DNA of 38,923 bases from Paraprevotella sp. (GTDB lineage: Bacteria; Bacteroidota; Bacteroidia; Bacteroidales; Bacteroidaceae). The notes beneath the pieces were generated by a model. It was not told where the DNA came from, ran no database searches, and saw only the letters and a list, made by a program, of their open reading frames with translations. The DNA is taken from assembly GCA_017937925.1 (NCBI GenBank), contig JAGBCQ010000025.1, forward strand, positions 1 through 38,923. The letters run 5' to 3'. The position numbers and the translations under genes were made by a program. This document shows positions 1-8,327 of this stretch, piece by piece; positions within the stretch are counted from its first letter, which is position 1, and each line of letters starts with the position of its first letter.

Positions 1-1
1 A

Positions 2-328
2 GCCGTAGGTGCAGGAACCGCCACTATTACAGCAACTGCAGGCGACTGTTCTGCTACTTGTGAAGTGACAGTAACAATACCTGTCATTCCGGTCAGTGGT
101 ATTACATTAAGCCAAAACGCCGCTTCTTTGTTTGTAGATGAAGCCATGACCCTTTCAGCAGAAGTAACTCCGGAAGATGCAACAGATAAGACCGTAACAT
201 GGAGCAGTTCCGATGCAAGCGTGGCAACAGTCGATCAAAATGGTAATGTTACAGCCGTAGGTGTAGGAACAGCCACTATTACAGCAACTGCAGGCGACTG
301 TTCTGCTACTTGTGAAGTGACAGTAACG
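2..328 (+). repeat. Near-identical BIG2-encoding direct repeat, 252-bp period
   Basis: Bases 2-75 recur almost unchanged at 254-327, with only a few third-position differences (for example GGTGCAGGAACC against GGTGTAGGAACA). The unit encodes one 84-residue Ig-like domain. Identity at the DNA level, not only the protein level, points to recent duplication or gene conversion. More copies may lie upstream of the window. Confidence 0.9.
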
Positions 329-1489
329 AAGCAAGTGTCATTAGTTACTCTTACCGATGGAGTTTACTATATGAAGAATGTAGGTGCCGGATTGTTCTTG
401 ACCGGTGGTAATGCGTGGGGTACTCAAGGTACATTTTCCGAGAATGGTTTTGACGTTACCGTTACAACATTGCCATCAGGAAAATACGTTATCGATACCA
501 AAGTGGATAATTGGGGAAATCACTATCTTGGTGCGGACGGCTTTATTGATGCGCCGCAAGCAGAGTGGACCATTGAACCACAAACCGACGGTACTTACAC
601 CATAACGAACGATGGCGTGAACTACATTGGATACGACGGCAGTACAACGGTATTGAATCTGCATTTGACAAACCCGTCTGAGGACAACGCACGTTGGCAG
701 TTCATGACTTATGAGGAAGTAATGGCAGAAATCTGTACGGCAACAAAAGATAATCCGAAGACTGTAACAATGCTCCTTCCGGGTGCATCATTTAACCAAA
801 ATGACACTCGCAACGGATTGTGGAGTGATGCGCCTGCGGTAGGAGGTTATCAAACAGAATTTGCTAGCAATAAGTGCGGTGAGAAATATAGTACTCCGTC
901 TTTCGATGTGGCACAGACATTGACCAATGTACCGAATGGTTATTACAAAGTCAGCATGCAAGGTTTCTACCGCATGGGTGGTGACGAAAATGTTTATGAC
1001 GCATCTTTGGCTGAGGCTCACCATAAGGACGGAACAGAAACGTTGAATGCCATTTTCTATGCCAACAATGAGGAGAAACGCCTGATGTCTATCATAGAGG
1101 GCGCACAAGCCGAAGAGTTTGCTTATGGTGGTGCGTTCTATACCGCATACGGCAATGTGCCTCAAGATATGGATGCAGCGGCATCGGCCTTTACGGATGG
1201 CAAGTACGAACATAGTCTTTGGGTAGAGGTGACAGACGGTACGTTGCGTGTAGGTGTGAAGAAAGATGCAGAGTCAGTTCGCGATTGGACCATCTTTGAC
1301 AACTTCCGCGTAGTATATTACGGAACTCAACAACCGGATGCAATAGAAGAAGCTATAGCAATAGTAACTTTCCAGACCAACGACGTTTACGACCTCAGCG
1401 GTAGATTGGTTAGACGACAAGCCGAGAGCCTTGACGGATTGAAGTCGGGTGTTTATATCGTAAATGGAAAGAAGTACATGGTTAAATAG
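2..1489 (+). CDS. Secreted BIG2 (Ig-like) repeat protein, 5'-truncated by the window edge
   Basis: The frame is open from base 2, so the true start lies upstream; the GTG at 65 is internal. Two Ig-like BIG2 units are visible (about codons 1-25, the end of one, and 32-110, a whole one); the shared segment VGTATITATAGDCSATCEVT recurs with a period of 252 bases. A RICIN-like or beta-trefoil-like segment follows (about 115-240), then a jelly-roll or CBM-like segment (about 255-430). The C-terminus reads VYDLSGRLVRR...GVYIVNGKKYMVK, the short C-terminal module common on exported proteins of Bacteroidales and resembling type IX secretion (T9SS) sorting domains. By family the protein should be exported, probably surface-bound, and may bind or act on glycans, but no catalytic domain lies in the visible part. 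A strong terminator follows at 1531. The frame and module order are certain; the substrate is unknown. Confidence 0.85.
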   Translation, partial: AVGAGTATITATAGDCSATCEVTVTIPVIPVSGITLSQNAASLFVDEAMTLSAEVTPEDATDKTVTWSSSDASVATVDQNGNVTAVGVGTATITATAGDCSATCEVTVTKQVSLVTLTDGVYYMKNVGAGLFLTGGNAWGTQGTFSENGFDVTVTTLPSGKYVIDTKVDNWGNHYLGADGFIDAPQAEWTIEPQTDGTYTITNDGVNYIGYDGSTTVLNLHLTNPSEDNARWQFMTYEEVMAEICTATKDNPKTVTMLLPGASFNQNDTRNGLWSDAPAVGGYQTEFASNKCGEKYSTPSFDVAQTLTNVPNGYYKVSMQGFYRMGGDENVYDASLAEAHHKDGTETLNAIFYANNEEKRLMSIIEGAQAEEFAYGGAFYTAYGNVPQDMDAAASAFTDGKYEHSLWVEVTDGTLRVGVKKDAESVRDWTIFDNFRVVYYGTQQPDAIEEAIAIVTFQTNDVYDLSGRLVRRQAESLDGLKSGVYIVNGKKYMVK

Positions 1490-1530
1490 TCGTTCAAAAC
1501 AAAGGAAACAGTAATCGTTTTTCATGAAAG

Positions 1531-1571
1531 GGCGACGGCGAGCGGACCATCCGCATCCGGCGCCTTTTTTT
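1531..1571 (+). terminator. Rho-independent terminator of the BIG2 protein gene
   Basis: An interrupted GC-rich hairpin (outer GGCG/CGCC, middle CGG/CCG, inner GCGGA/TCCGC around the loop CCA) is followed by seven T residues at 1565-1571. It lies 42 bases after the stop codon at 1489. Confidence 0.85.
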
Positions 1572-1644
1572 GTTTCTGTCCGTCTGTGGAGTAACACTCT
1601 GTTTGTATTTTGACAACCTGAGGTTTTTACGTTTTTCTGCGTTT

Positions 1645-1742
1645 ATGATTGTCGTTACCCCATCGAGTCACATGCGTGACACGAACGTGTCACGTGTGTG
1701 ACTCCATAGGGACACGTGTGTGACACGAACGAGTAACGACAA
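1645..1742. repeat. 22-bp-periodic GTNAC array between convergent genes (array 1)
   Basis: GTNAC five-mers start at 1654, 1667, 1676, 1689, 1698, 1711 (degenerate, GACAC), 1720 and 1733. The steps are 13, 9, 13, 9, 13, 9 and 13, an exact 22-bp period with two sites per unit. Within it, 1665-1704 is a near-perfect 40-bp palindrome. The array is framed by a 10-bp perfect inverted repeat, TTGTCGTTAC (1649-1658) and GTAACGACAA (1733-1742). Eight-base spacers alternate between ACGAACGT-like and CCATCGA/CCATAGG-like forms. It sits between two terminators and is not coding. Confidence 0.85.
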
Positions 1743-1790
1743 AATCGGACTGACTTTTTATCAAAGAGTGAGGTGGATAGTGTTGATACT

Positions 1791-1827
1791 TTAAATGCCC
1801 TTTAACCGATGATTAAAGGGCATTTAA
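1791..1827 (-). terminator. Perfect 15-bp hairpin closing the minus-strand msrC operon
   Basis: TTAAATGCCCTTTAA (1791-1805) and TTAAAGGGCATTTAA (1813-1827) form a perfect 15-bp stem with a 7-base loop. It starts 18 bases beyond the msrC stop codon. The minus-strand side has no long U-tract, so it may work as a weak or bidirectional terminator or as an mRNA 3'-end stabiliser. Confidence 0.65.
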
Positions 1828-1845
1828 TAAGTATAGTTTCTTTTA

Positions 1846-2325
1846 TTATAACTGCTTGCAAAGTATCTCGCAAACTTGTTCCAATCCTTTCCGGTCGGTC
1901 TCGTCAAAGTCGTTCAACCGGTCGCTATCAATGTCAAGTACACCTTTTATTTCACCATTGACGGTGAGGGGGACGACTATTTCAGAGCGCGAGAGTGAAC
2001 TGCAGGCGATGTGGCCGGGGAACTGCTCCACGTCGGGAACCAGTTGTGTTTGTCCTTCCGCCCATGCTGTACCGCAAACACCGCGTCCTTTACGGATGCG
2101 GTAACACGCGACGCTTCCTTGGAATGGACCTAATATCAGTTCTTCTCCTTTTACCAAATAAAAACCTACCCAAAAGAAATCGAAGGCTTCTTTTAGAGCG
2201 GCAGCTGTGTTTGCCAATATGCTTATTTCTTCCTTCTCGTCGCTTATCAGTCGCTCGTAGTCGGTAAGGAACACTTTATAGCGTTCCTCTTTATCGGTCG
2301 TTGTTTGTTTAAAACTTGCTTCCAT
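1846..2325 (-). CDS. msrC: Free methionine-(R)-sulfoxide reductase (GAF domain, fRMsr)
   Basis: A 159-residue cytoplasmic protein that is a single GAF domain of the YebR/MsrC type. It reduces free methionine-(R)-sulfoxide with thioredoxin as electron donor. The three redox cysteines are Cys74, Cys84 and Cys108; their spacing (10 and 24) matches Cys84, Cys94 and Cys118 of the E. coli enzyme. The family core GFYLVKGEELILGPFQG and the SEIVVPL strand are present. The start codon overlaps the stop codon of the upstream nucleoside phosphorylase (TGATG at 2323-2327), so the two are translationally coupled. Thioredoxin reductase is encoded elsewhere in the window (16283). Length and motifs are normal for the family. 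Confidence 0.93.
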   Translation of the reverse strand: MEASFKQTTTDKEERYKVFLTDYERLISDEKEEISILANTAAALKEAFDFFWVGFYLVKGEELILGPFQGSVACYRIRKGRGVCGTAWAEGQTQLVPDVEQFPGHIACSSLSRSEIVVPLTVNGEIKGVLDIDSDRLNDFDETDRKGLEQVCEILCKQL

Positions 2326-3203
2326 CAGATTCTGTCAAGTGCCAACTTAATTAAATTGTCTATTTGATTTTTGTAGCCGGTATTGGCTTCGCCTGCCACT
2401 CTGTTGGCTATTACCATGCAGCATGTGGTGGCTTTGTGTCCCATCAGTCGTGCCAGTCCGGCCAACGCTGAACTTTCCATTTCAAAATTGGTGATTTGAT
2501 AACCGTTAAAGTTGAATGTCACGACTTTCTCATTCTGAGTAGGGTCGGTCAGTGGGATGCGGAGCTGTCTGCCTTGTGGCCCGTAAAATCCTCCGCAAGC
2601 AATTGTTACACCTCTTACCATATCGTTGGCCGCGATGCGTTCTATTAGTTCTGCGTCTGCATCGATGACGTATGGAGCAGGAGCGCACATGTTACCGCTC
2701 CAACCCAAATGTTTGAGAAGGGCTTGTTCCATTGGTATGTCACACACTTCGTTGCGCCCTTGATAGAAATTGAGCAGACCATCGAAACCAACGGATTTAA
2801 CCGAACAGATAAATGTGCCGACCGGTGTGTAGGGTTGCAATCCTCCGCAAGTCCCGATTCGTAAAATCTCCAACGAACGCAATTCGTCTTTCTCTGTCCG
2901 TGTTGTGAAGTCGATGTTTGCCAATGCGTCAATTTCATTCATCACAATGTCGATGTTGTCGCAACCAATTCCGGTGGAAATCACCGTAATGCGTTTGCCT
3001 TTATAAGTTCCGGTTATTGTTCTGAACTCACGACTGGATATGTCACATTCTTGTGTGTCAAAATGTGATGCCACCATGGGTACTCTACCCGGATCGCCTA
3101 CGAGTATGACTTTGTCTGCTAAATTTTCCGGTTTGATATGAAGGTGGAAAATACTACCATCCGCGTTAATGATGAGTTCGGATTCTGCAAATCTTTTTTT
3201 CAT
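2325..3203 (-). CDS. Nucleoside phosphorylase (uridine/purine nucleoside phosphorylase superfamily)
   Basis: A 292-residue cytoplasmic enzyme of the PNP_UDP_1 superfamily, which splits nucleosides with phosphate into free base and pentose-1-phosphate. Visible signatures are the N-terminal phosphate-binding GDPGRV (residues 37-42), the glycine-rich IGTCGGL in the middle and FEMESSAL near residue 240, which carries the nucleoside-binding Met-Glu pair. The sequence does not decide between uridine and purine specificity. It lies 29 bases downstream of the PD40 gene and is coupled to msrC. A nupG-like nucleoside importer at 28453 could supply substrate, though it is not linked. Confidence 0.9.
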   Translation of the reverse strand: MKKRFAESELIINADGSIFHLHIKPENLADKVILVGDPGRVPMVASHFDTQECDISSREFRTITGTYKGKRITVISTGIGCDNIDIVMNEIDALANIDFTTRTEKDELRSLEILRIGTCGGLQPYTPVGTFICSVKSVGFDGLLNFYQGRNEVCDIPMEQALLKHLGWSGNMCAPAPYVIDADAELIERIAANDMVRGVTIACGGFYGPQGRQLRIPLTDPTQNEKVVTFNFNGYQITNFEMESSALAGLARLMGHKATTCCMVIANRVAGEANTGYKNQIDNLIKLALDRI

Positions 3204-3232
3204 AAGCGTTGTGTTTTAGGTTTCTGAGTATT

Positions 3233-4486
3233 TTATTTGTTCAAAGCCTCTATCTCTGCGTTACGGATTCTTTTGGTCAAATCGTTGAGGTAGGCTTCGT
3301 TCTTTTCTAATTCAGTTTCATCTTTCATGATGTGCGGTGCCATTTTGGCTTTTTGTTTGGCGTCGCTTTTGCCGTAAGTCTCTCTGAGAACGTCCAGACT
3401 TCTCGTTAAGGAAATGTTCTGCTTGTTGGCATGAATCCATTCGTTTATAAGTTTTTTGGCTGTGTCCGACTTGAAGTCTGTTGGGTTGTAGTAGGTCAGA
3501 TGGTCGTTGATGATGAACTGAAACATGGTTGTTTTCTTGTCCGAATTCCAACTGCTCCTCACGGTATTCAATCTCTCTTTTGCTTCGTTCACATAGGTTT
3601 GGTCGCCCCATGTCTCGGCAATGCTGTGTATGAGCGCAAGTCGGCCCATCTCCTCTTCCGTATAAAGACGTGTGTCGTATTGCTTTCTTACATTGTTAGG
3701 GATAAATACGTATATACATACTTTACCTTCCGGCTGATTGCGGTCGGAAACGAACCATCCCAATGCGTTAAACTCGTCAATGGCAAACATATAGTCGTTG
3801 GCGGGGGAGTTGAATGGCATTCCTAAATTTTCGGGTTGCAGGTACTTGTTCTCATCCGAATCGTATCTTGTAACAAAGATGTCGTACCCTCCAATACTTT
3901 CTTCTCCTTGAGCGGCGTAATATAATGTGATGCCGTCGGCCATGACATACGGATAGTTTTGAATACTGTCGCTATCCAATTCGGAAATTTGCTTGTGTAT
4001 GTTCCATTCGCTGTCTTCGCAATCACTGTAATGCAGTTTGAGGTTGCCCGATTCATCGCCTTTGGCTAACCAGATTCTTTCTCCTATTTCCGGTTTGTAT
4101 ATCATTGCGCCGGTCGTGTCATTCTGATTGTCGAAGAAAGTCTGAGCCTGAATAATCCGTCCGCACTCATCGCCCAAAGCGATGTGTTTGAAAAAATCTT
4201 TTTTTGATACCACCATACTGTCAATGAAGGTGACACGTTCCGTTGCGCTCATGATGGAACGCAGACGGTCAATCTCCTCAAGTTTCGTTTCTTGACTTTG
4301 AGTCGGTTTGCGACGTCTTTTAAGATTCTTGATTTCTTTTTCCAACACTTCTTCCGCTTTCTCAAACATGTACTTGTCAATGTAAGTTTGTGCGTCTATG
4401 GTCGGAGTCTCTTGCTTTTTCTTCTGCGCTGCGGCAGGGAGGGTGAGCAATGTGAAAAGAGTGAGTATATAAATAATGTGTTTCAT
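3233..4486 (-). CDS. Secreted PD40 (WD40-like beta-propeller) protein of unknown role
   Basis: A 417-residue protein with a signal peptide (about residues 1-20, ending AAA-Q). A charged helical segment follows (about 30-100). A PD40-type blade region spans about 150-280, with motifs such as NYPYVMADGITLYYAA, GGYDIFVTR and LGMPFNSPANDYMFAID that are typical of periplasmic WD40-like repeats. The last 140 residues are helical and rich in Lys and Glu. PD40 proteins in Bacteroidota are found in envelope complexes (PorE of T9SS and OmpA-linked proteins), but no OmpA domain or lipobox is seen here. A near -7 box (TACCTTTA on the minus strand, near 4520) lies upstream. The gene sits between the ttcA-like and nucleoside phosphorylase genes. 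Its function cannot be assigned. Confidence 0.8.
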   Translation of the reverse strand: MKHIIYILTLFTLLTLPAAAQKKKQETPTIDAQTYIDKYMFEKAEEVLEKEIKNLKRRRKPTQSQETKLEEIDRLRSIMSATERVTFIDSMVVSKKDFFKHIALGDECGRIIQAQTFFDNQNDTTGAMIYKPEIGERIWLAKGDESGNLKLHYSDCEDSEWNIHKQISELDSDSIQNYPYVMADGITLYYAAQGEESIGGYDIFVTRYDSDENKYLQPENLGMPFNSPANDYMFAIDEFNALGWFVSDRNQPEGKVCIYVFIPNNVRKQYDTRLYTEEEMGRLALIHSIAETWGDQTYVNEAKERLNTVRSSWNSDKKTTMFQFIINDHLTYYNPTDFKSDTAKKLINEWIHANKQNISLTRSLDVLRETYGKSDAKQKAKMAPHIMKDETELEKNEAYLNDLTKRIRNAEIEALNK

Positions 4487-4609
4487 AACCTTATGATTTC
4501 AACATTGATATGTAAAGGTATTATTTTTTCTATTAGATTGTATCGTTCTCTTATATAAATTAAGAAACTTCAAGCAAAAAATAGTTTTGTTTGTAGTGTA
4601 TAACGATGA

Positions 4610-5344
4610 TTATGGGCGCTCTATCAGTTTGTCTTCTTGTTCCAAAGCATTCCAAAACGAGTGTCGTGCCTCAGGGTTCATCCGCTCTATTGTTTCAAAG
4701 ACGTTCTTCATGTCTGTACGGTGAGAATCACTTTCGTACGGACAACTCTTCTTTTGTTTTTGATATGCTCTCACCGCGCTCCATGCAGTAAGGTCACATT
4801 CGTGTACCAAACAAAGCGGACGGATGATGGTTATGGGGAACTTTCGCATTTCAAGCAGTGCCGGCATGGTGGAGAATTGTCCTTGAAAAGACAGATTGAG
4901 TAATGTCGTATGTATGATGTCGTCCTGATGATGTCCCAAAGCGATTTTGTTGCATCCCAAGTCCTGCGCTACTGTAAATAATGTTTTTCGTCTGTTCCAT
5001 GAGCAAAGGAAGCATGGACTTTTCCTTTTGTCGGTGCTAGGATCAAAGGCGGTTTCTTTAATGATGAGCGGTACTCCAAGGTTGGCGCAAAAATCCTTAA
5101 GATAGGATGTGTCACTTTCGTAAGCGATGTTAGTCATTCTTACGTGGAGTGCGGAAAGGCGTATCTGGGGGCGGTGTATATTGGCACGCTTCACCATAAA
5201 CTCAAGCAAGGCCAAAGAGTCTTTGCCTCCGGACAGCCCGATAAGTATGTGGTCGCCGTCTTGAAGAAGTCCGTATTGTGTGACCCCTTTATTGAAATGT
5301 TTCCATATCCGCCTTTCTAACAATTGCTCCTCGGTCAGCTTCAT
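4610..5344 (-). CDS. ttcA: TtcA-like tRNA 2-thiolation enzyme (PP-loop ATPase, Fe-S)
   Basis: A 244-residue member of the TtcA/TilS PP-loop family. TtcA adenylates and thiolates cytidine 32 of some tRNAs using a [4Fe-4S] cluster. The ATP-binding loop SGGKDS is at residues 38-43. The cluster cysteines are in CFLC (Cys111, Cys114), with a distal Cys201 in the motif SCPYES, matching the three-cysteine pattern of TtcA. The GHHQDD motif is at 137-142. It starts 9 bases downstream of the DUF486 gene on the same strand, so the two are probably co-transcribed. The length is at the short end for the family. Modification of a different tRNA position cannot be excluded. Confidence 0.88.
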   Translation of the reverse strand: MKLTEEQLLERRIWKHFNKGVTQYGLLQDGDHILIGLSGGKDSLALLEFMVKRANIHRPQIRLSALHVRMTNIAYESDTSYLKDFCANLGVPLIIKETAFDPSTDKRKSPCFLCSWNRRKTLFTVAQDLGCNKIALGHHQDDIIHTTLLNLSFQGQFSTMPALLEMRKFPITIIRPLCLVHECDLTAWSAVRAYQKQKKSCPYESDSHRTDMKNVFETIERMNPEARHSFWNALEQEDKLIERP

Positions 5345-5353
5345 GTCCGGATG

Positions 5354-5719
5354 TTATAAGAATACGAAATAAACGGCCAAAATCAAGCAGATGAATGCGA
5401 CGAGGTGGTTCCAATGAAGTGACTCGCCTTGGAACATTACTGTGGCAATAACCGTAAAGACTATCAGGGAAATAACTTCTTGAATCACTTTCAACTGCAT
5501 CAGCGTGAAAGGACCACCATTGCCAATAAAACCTATCCTGTTTGCAGGTACTTGACAGCAATACTCGGCAAATGCTATAATCCATGAAAACAGTATGACG
5601 CCAATGAGTGGCCAATTGCTGGAAACACCTGTTTGCTGTAGTTTTAGATGCCCGTACCATGCCAATGTCATGAAGATGTTACTGCTGATGAGTAGTAATA
5701 TGGTGTATAGTATGTTCAT
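5354..5719 (-). CDS. Four-helix membrane protein, DUF486/DMT family
   Basis: A 121-residue, very hydrophobic protein with four predicted membrane helices (about residues 3-20, 36-54, 68-95 and 102-121). The central segment, AEYCCQVPANRIGF, followed by a short loop to LMQLKVIQE, is the hallmark of the DUF486 family, placed among small drug/metabolite transporters. No substrate is established for the family. It precedes the ttcA-like gene by 9 bases. Its upstream region holds the MITE-like element at 5764-5913, so its native promoter may have been displaced; no clear TAnnTTTG box lies between the element and the start. Confidence 0.85.
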   Translation of the reverse strand: MNILYTILLLISSNIFMTLAWYGHLKLQQTGVSSNWPLIGVILFSWIIAFAEYCCQVPANRIGFIGNGGPFTLMQLKVIQEVISLIVFTVIATVMFQGESLHWNHLVAFICLILAVYFVFL

Positions 5720-5763
5720 TTGATGCTTTATTTAAGTTGTTTTGGTGTCGGTCTCTACTTAAA

Positions 5764-5913
5764 GAGGGTGTGTAAAAATAGATGTTGGCTACCATTTTGT
5801 CATTTTGAAAGAGCGAAGCGATGAGAACTTTCCTTTGCTAAAGTTGAAAATCCTCCATTCGGTCTTGAATGACGCATTACTTTGATAGCGTGTTTCTATT
5901 TTAACACACCCTC
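5764..5913. mobile_element. MITE-like element, about 150 bp, with 19-bp terminal inverted repeats
   Basis: GAGGGTGTGTAAAAATAGA at 5764-5782 is matched in inverted orientation by 5895-5913 (18 of 19 positions). The interior has no gene. It contains a subterminal inverted pair around GTCATT (5800s, and 5870s on the other strand), suggesting the whole unit can fold on itself. A clear target-site duplication is not visible. The size, the paired ends and the absence of an ORF fit a non-autonomous derivative of an insertion sequence; the parent element is not in the window. Confidence 0.75.
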
Positions 5914-5934
5914 CTTTTCTATTTGTTCATTATC

Positions 5935-8295
5935 TTACTTTTGTAAGTATTCGTGCATACTGCTTGCGGCCTTACGTCCGTCGCCCATAGCAAGGATTAC
6001 AGTGGCTCCTCCGCGAACAATATCACCACCGGCAAAAATTGTCGGTATGTTTGTTTGCATACTGTCATTAACTACGATAGTATTCTTACGTCCAAGTTCA
6101 AGACCTTCAATGGATGTCGGTACGATAGGGTTGGGCGAAACACCAACGGCAACGATTGCCATGTCGATATCTATCGTTTCAGTAGCACCCGGTATTGGTT
6201 CCGGACTGCGACGTCCGCTTGCATCAGGCTCACCCAATTGCATTTTCTGAAGAATGACTTGCTTGACAGCTCCCTTCTCGTCAGCGATATATTCCAATGG
6301 GTTGTGCAAAGTTAAGAATTCAATACCTTCCTCTTTGGCATGCTTAACCTCTTCCAAACGTGCCGGCATCTCTGCCTCCGAACGACGGTAAACGATGAAG
6401 ACGCGTTCGGCACCTAAGCGCTTGGCTGTACGGCAAGAGTCCATAGCAGTATTTCCACCGCCCACAACCATTACGTTGCGTGCTATATGGATAGGAGTGT
6501 CGGTTTCCGGGTTAGAGGCATCCATCAAATTGACGCGTGTCAAATACTCATTACTTGACATGATGTTGATGCTGTTCTCACCGGGGATTCCCATGAAATT
6601 GGGCAGACCGGCACCGGAACCAACGAAGATGCCCTTAAAGCCTTTTGCTTCAAGTTCCTTAACGCTGATAGTCTTGCCTACTAAGCAGTCCTTCTCAAAT
6701 TTAACACCGATTTTTTCCAAACTTTGTATCTCTACGTCCACAATTTTGTTAGGCAAGCGGAACTCAGGGATACCATATTTTAATACACCGCCAATCTCGT
6801 GCAGTGCTTCGAAAACAGTCACGTCATATCCGTATTTTGCCATATCGCCGGCAAAAGAGAGGCCTGCAGGACCCGAACCGATGACTGCAATCTTAATGCC
6901 ATTTGCAGGAGCACATTCAGGGAGTGAACTCATACCGCTTTCGCGTTCATAGTCGGCTGCGAAACGCTCCAAATAACCTATGGCTACTGCCGGTTCGTTC
7001 ATCTTCAAATGGATACACTTGCTTTCGCATTGCTTCTCTTGAGGACAGACACGTCCGCAAACGGCAGGCAATGCCGATGTGCTTTTCAAGACGCGAGCTG
7101 CATTAAGGAATTCGCCTCTTTCTATATTCTTGATAAAAGAAGGAATGTTGATGCTTACGGGGCAACCTTGCATACAAGTTGGGTTGGCACAGTCCAAACA
7201 ACGTTTTGCCTCTGTCATGGCTTGCTCTGCCGTCAAACCCATATTAACTTCTTCTGTACGGGTTGTTGCACGATATACAGGGTCAAGTTCCGGCATAGAA
7301 ACACGATGAATGGCTGTACGCTCTTTCGGTTTCATTGTTTTTCTGATTTCCTGACGCCATTCGGCATTGCGGTCGGTGAGTACGGCCAATGGTGTTGTTG
7401 TGTCCATTTTGTCCGTATCTAATGCTTTTTCTGTAGGAATGGCCTTACAATCAGCAGCTTCGTCGTGTGTGTCAGTGTGTTCATTTAAGTGTTCCATGTC
7501 TTCCATTTCTTCTTTCTTGAACGCACCCATACGTTTCAACATTTCGTCAAAATCTACTTGATGACCATCGAACTCAGGACCATCAACACATACGAAACGA
7601 GTCTTTCCTCCCACTGAGATACGGCACGCACCGCACATACCGGTACCATCTACCATGATGGTGTTCAGTGATACGTCTGTAGGTATTTCATATTTTTTTG
7701 TGAGCAGACAGCAGAATTTCATCATGATGGCAGGGCCAATGGCGAAGCACTTGTTGACGGTCTCGCGTTTGATGACGCTCTCAATACCTTCGGTTACCAA
7801 ACCTTTGTTGCCATAACTGCCATCATCTGTCATAATGATGACTTCATCCGAACTCTTACGCACTTCATCTTCGAGGATAATCAAATCCTTTGTTCTTCCT
7901 GCAAGGACAGAAATGACACGGTTACCGGCTGCTTTTAATGCTTGTATGATAGGAAGCATGGGGGCAACACCGACACCCCCTCCGGCGCATACCACTGTTC
8001 CGAAATTATCAATGTGTGTTGCTTTTCCTAATGGTCCGACAACGTCTGTTATATAATCGCCTTCGTTGAGGTTACATAGTTTGGTTGAAGACAGACCGAC
8101 TTTCTGTACAACAAGTGTGATTGTACCCTTTTCGGTGTCAGCACCGGCAATGGTTAATGGCATACGTTCGCCTTTTTCGCCAACGCGAACTATCACAAAA
8201 TGTCCGGCTTTACGAGCTTTGGCTATCAGTGGAGCCTCAATCTCAAACTTATAGACTTTTTCAGAAAACTGTGATTTGGAAACAATCTTGTTCAT
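5935..8295 (-). CDS. Fused NfnA-NfnB-type oxidoreductase (DHODB-like electron-transfer subunit + GltD-like subunit)
   Basis: A 786-residue cytoplasmic flavoprotein. Residues 1-250 are a ferredoxin-reductase-like FAD/NAD module with GGGVGVAPM (105-113) and a [2Fe-2S] site with Cys221, Cys224 and Cys236 plus the nearby Asp216. Three Cys and one Asp is the ligand set described for NfnA. A charged linker of about 80 residues (258-335) joins it to a GltD-like module with two cysteine clusters (Cys367, Cys370, Cys374, Cys378 and Cys413, Cys417, Cys423, Cys427), an FAD motif GSGPAGLS (473-480) and an NADPH motif GGGNTAMD. Nfn enzymes bifurcate electrons between NADH, ferredoxin and NADPH; the same gene is often named a glutamate synthase small subunit. 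There is no GltB large subunit nearby, which favours the Nfn role. It lies 32 bases after serS on the same strand. Confidence 0.87.
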   Translation of the reverse strand: MNKIVSKSQFSEKVYKFEIEAPLIAKARKAGHFVIVRVGEKGERMPLTIAGADTEKGTITLVVQKVGLSSTKLCNLNEGDYITDVVGPLGKATHIDNFGTVVCAGGGVGVAPMLPIIQALKAAGNRVISVLAGRTKDLIILEDEVRKSSDEVIIMTDDGSYGNKGLVTEGIESVIKRETVNKCFAIGPAIMMKFCCLLTKKYEIPTDVSLNTIMVDGTGMCGACRISVGGKTRFVCVDGPEFDGHQVDFDEMLKRMGAFKKEEMEDMEHLNEHTDTHDEAADCKAIPTEKALDTDKMDTTTPLAVLTDRNAEWRQEIRKTMKPKERTAIHRVSMPELDPVYRATTRTEEVNMGLTAEQAMTEAKRCLDCANPTCMQGCPVSINIPSFIKNIERGEFLNAARVLKSTSALPAVCGRVCPQEKQCESKCIHLKMNEPAVAIGYLERFAADYERESGMSSLPECAPANGIKIAVIGSGPAGLSFAGDMAKYGYDVTVFEALHEIGGVLKYGIPEFRLPNKIVDVEIQSLEKIGVKFEKDCLVGKTISVKELEAKGFKGIFVGSGAGLPNFMGIPGENSINIMSSNEYLTRVNLMDASNPETDTPIHIARNVMVVGGGNTAMDSCRTAKRLGAERVFIVYRRSEAEMPARLEEVKHAKEEGIEFLTLHNPLEYIADEKGAVKQVILQKMQLGEPDASGRRSPEPIPGATETIDIDMAIVAVGVSPNPIVPTSIEGLELGRKNTIVVNDSMQTNIPTIFAGGDIVRGGATVILAMGDGRKAASSMHEYLQK

Positions 8296-8327
8296 TGTCT
8301 TATTTAGTTATGTTAATGTATTTCTTA

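Noticed and set aside
5935-8295. Glutamate synthase small subunit plus separate dihydroorotate dehydrogenase electron-transfer gene
   Set aside because: The reading frame is continuous and neither a GltB nor a PyrD gene is adjacent; a single fused Nfn-type enzyme is the simpler reading.
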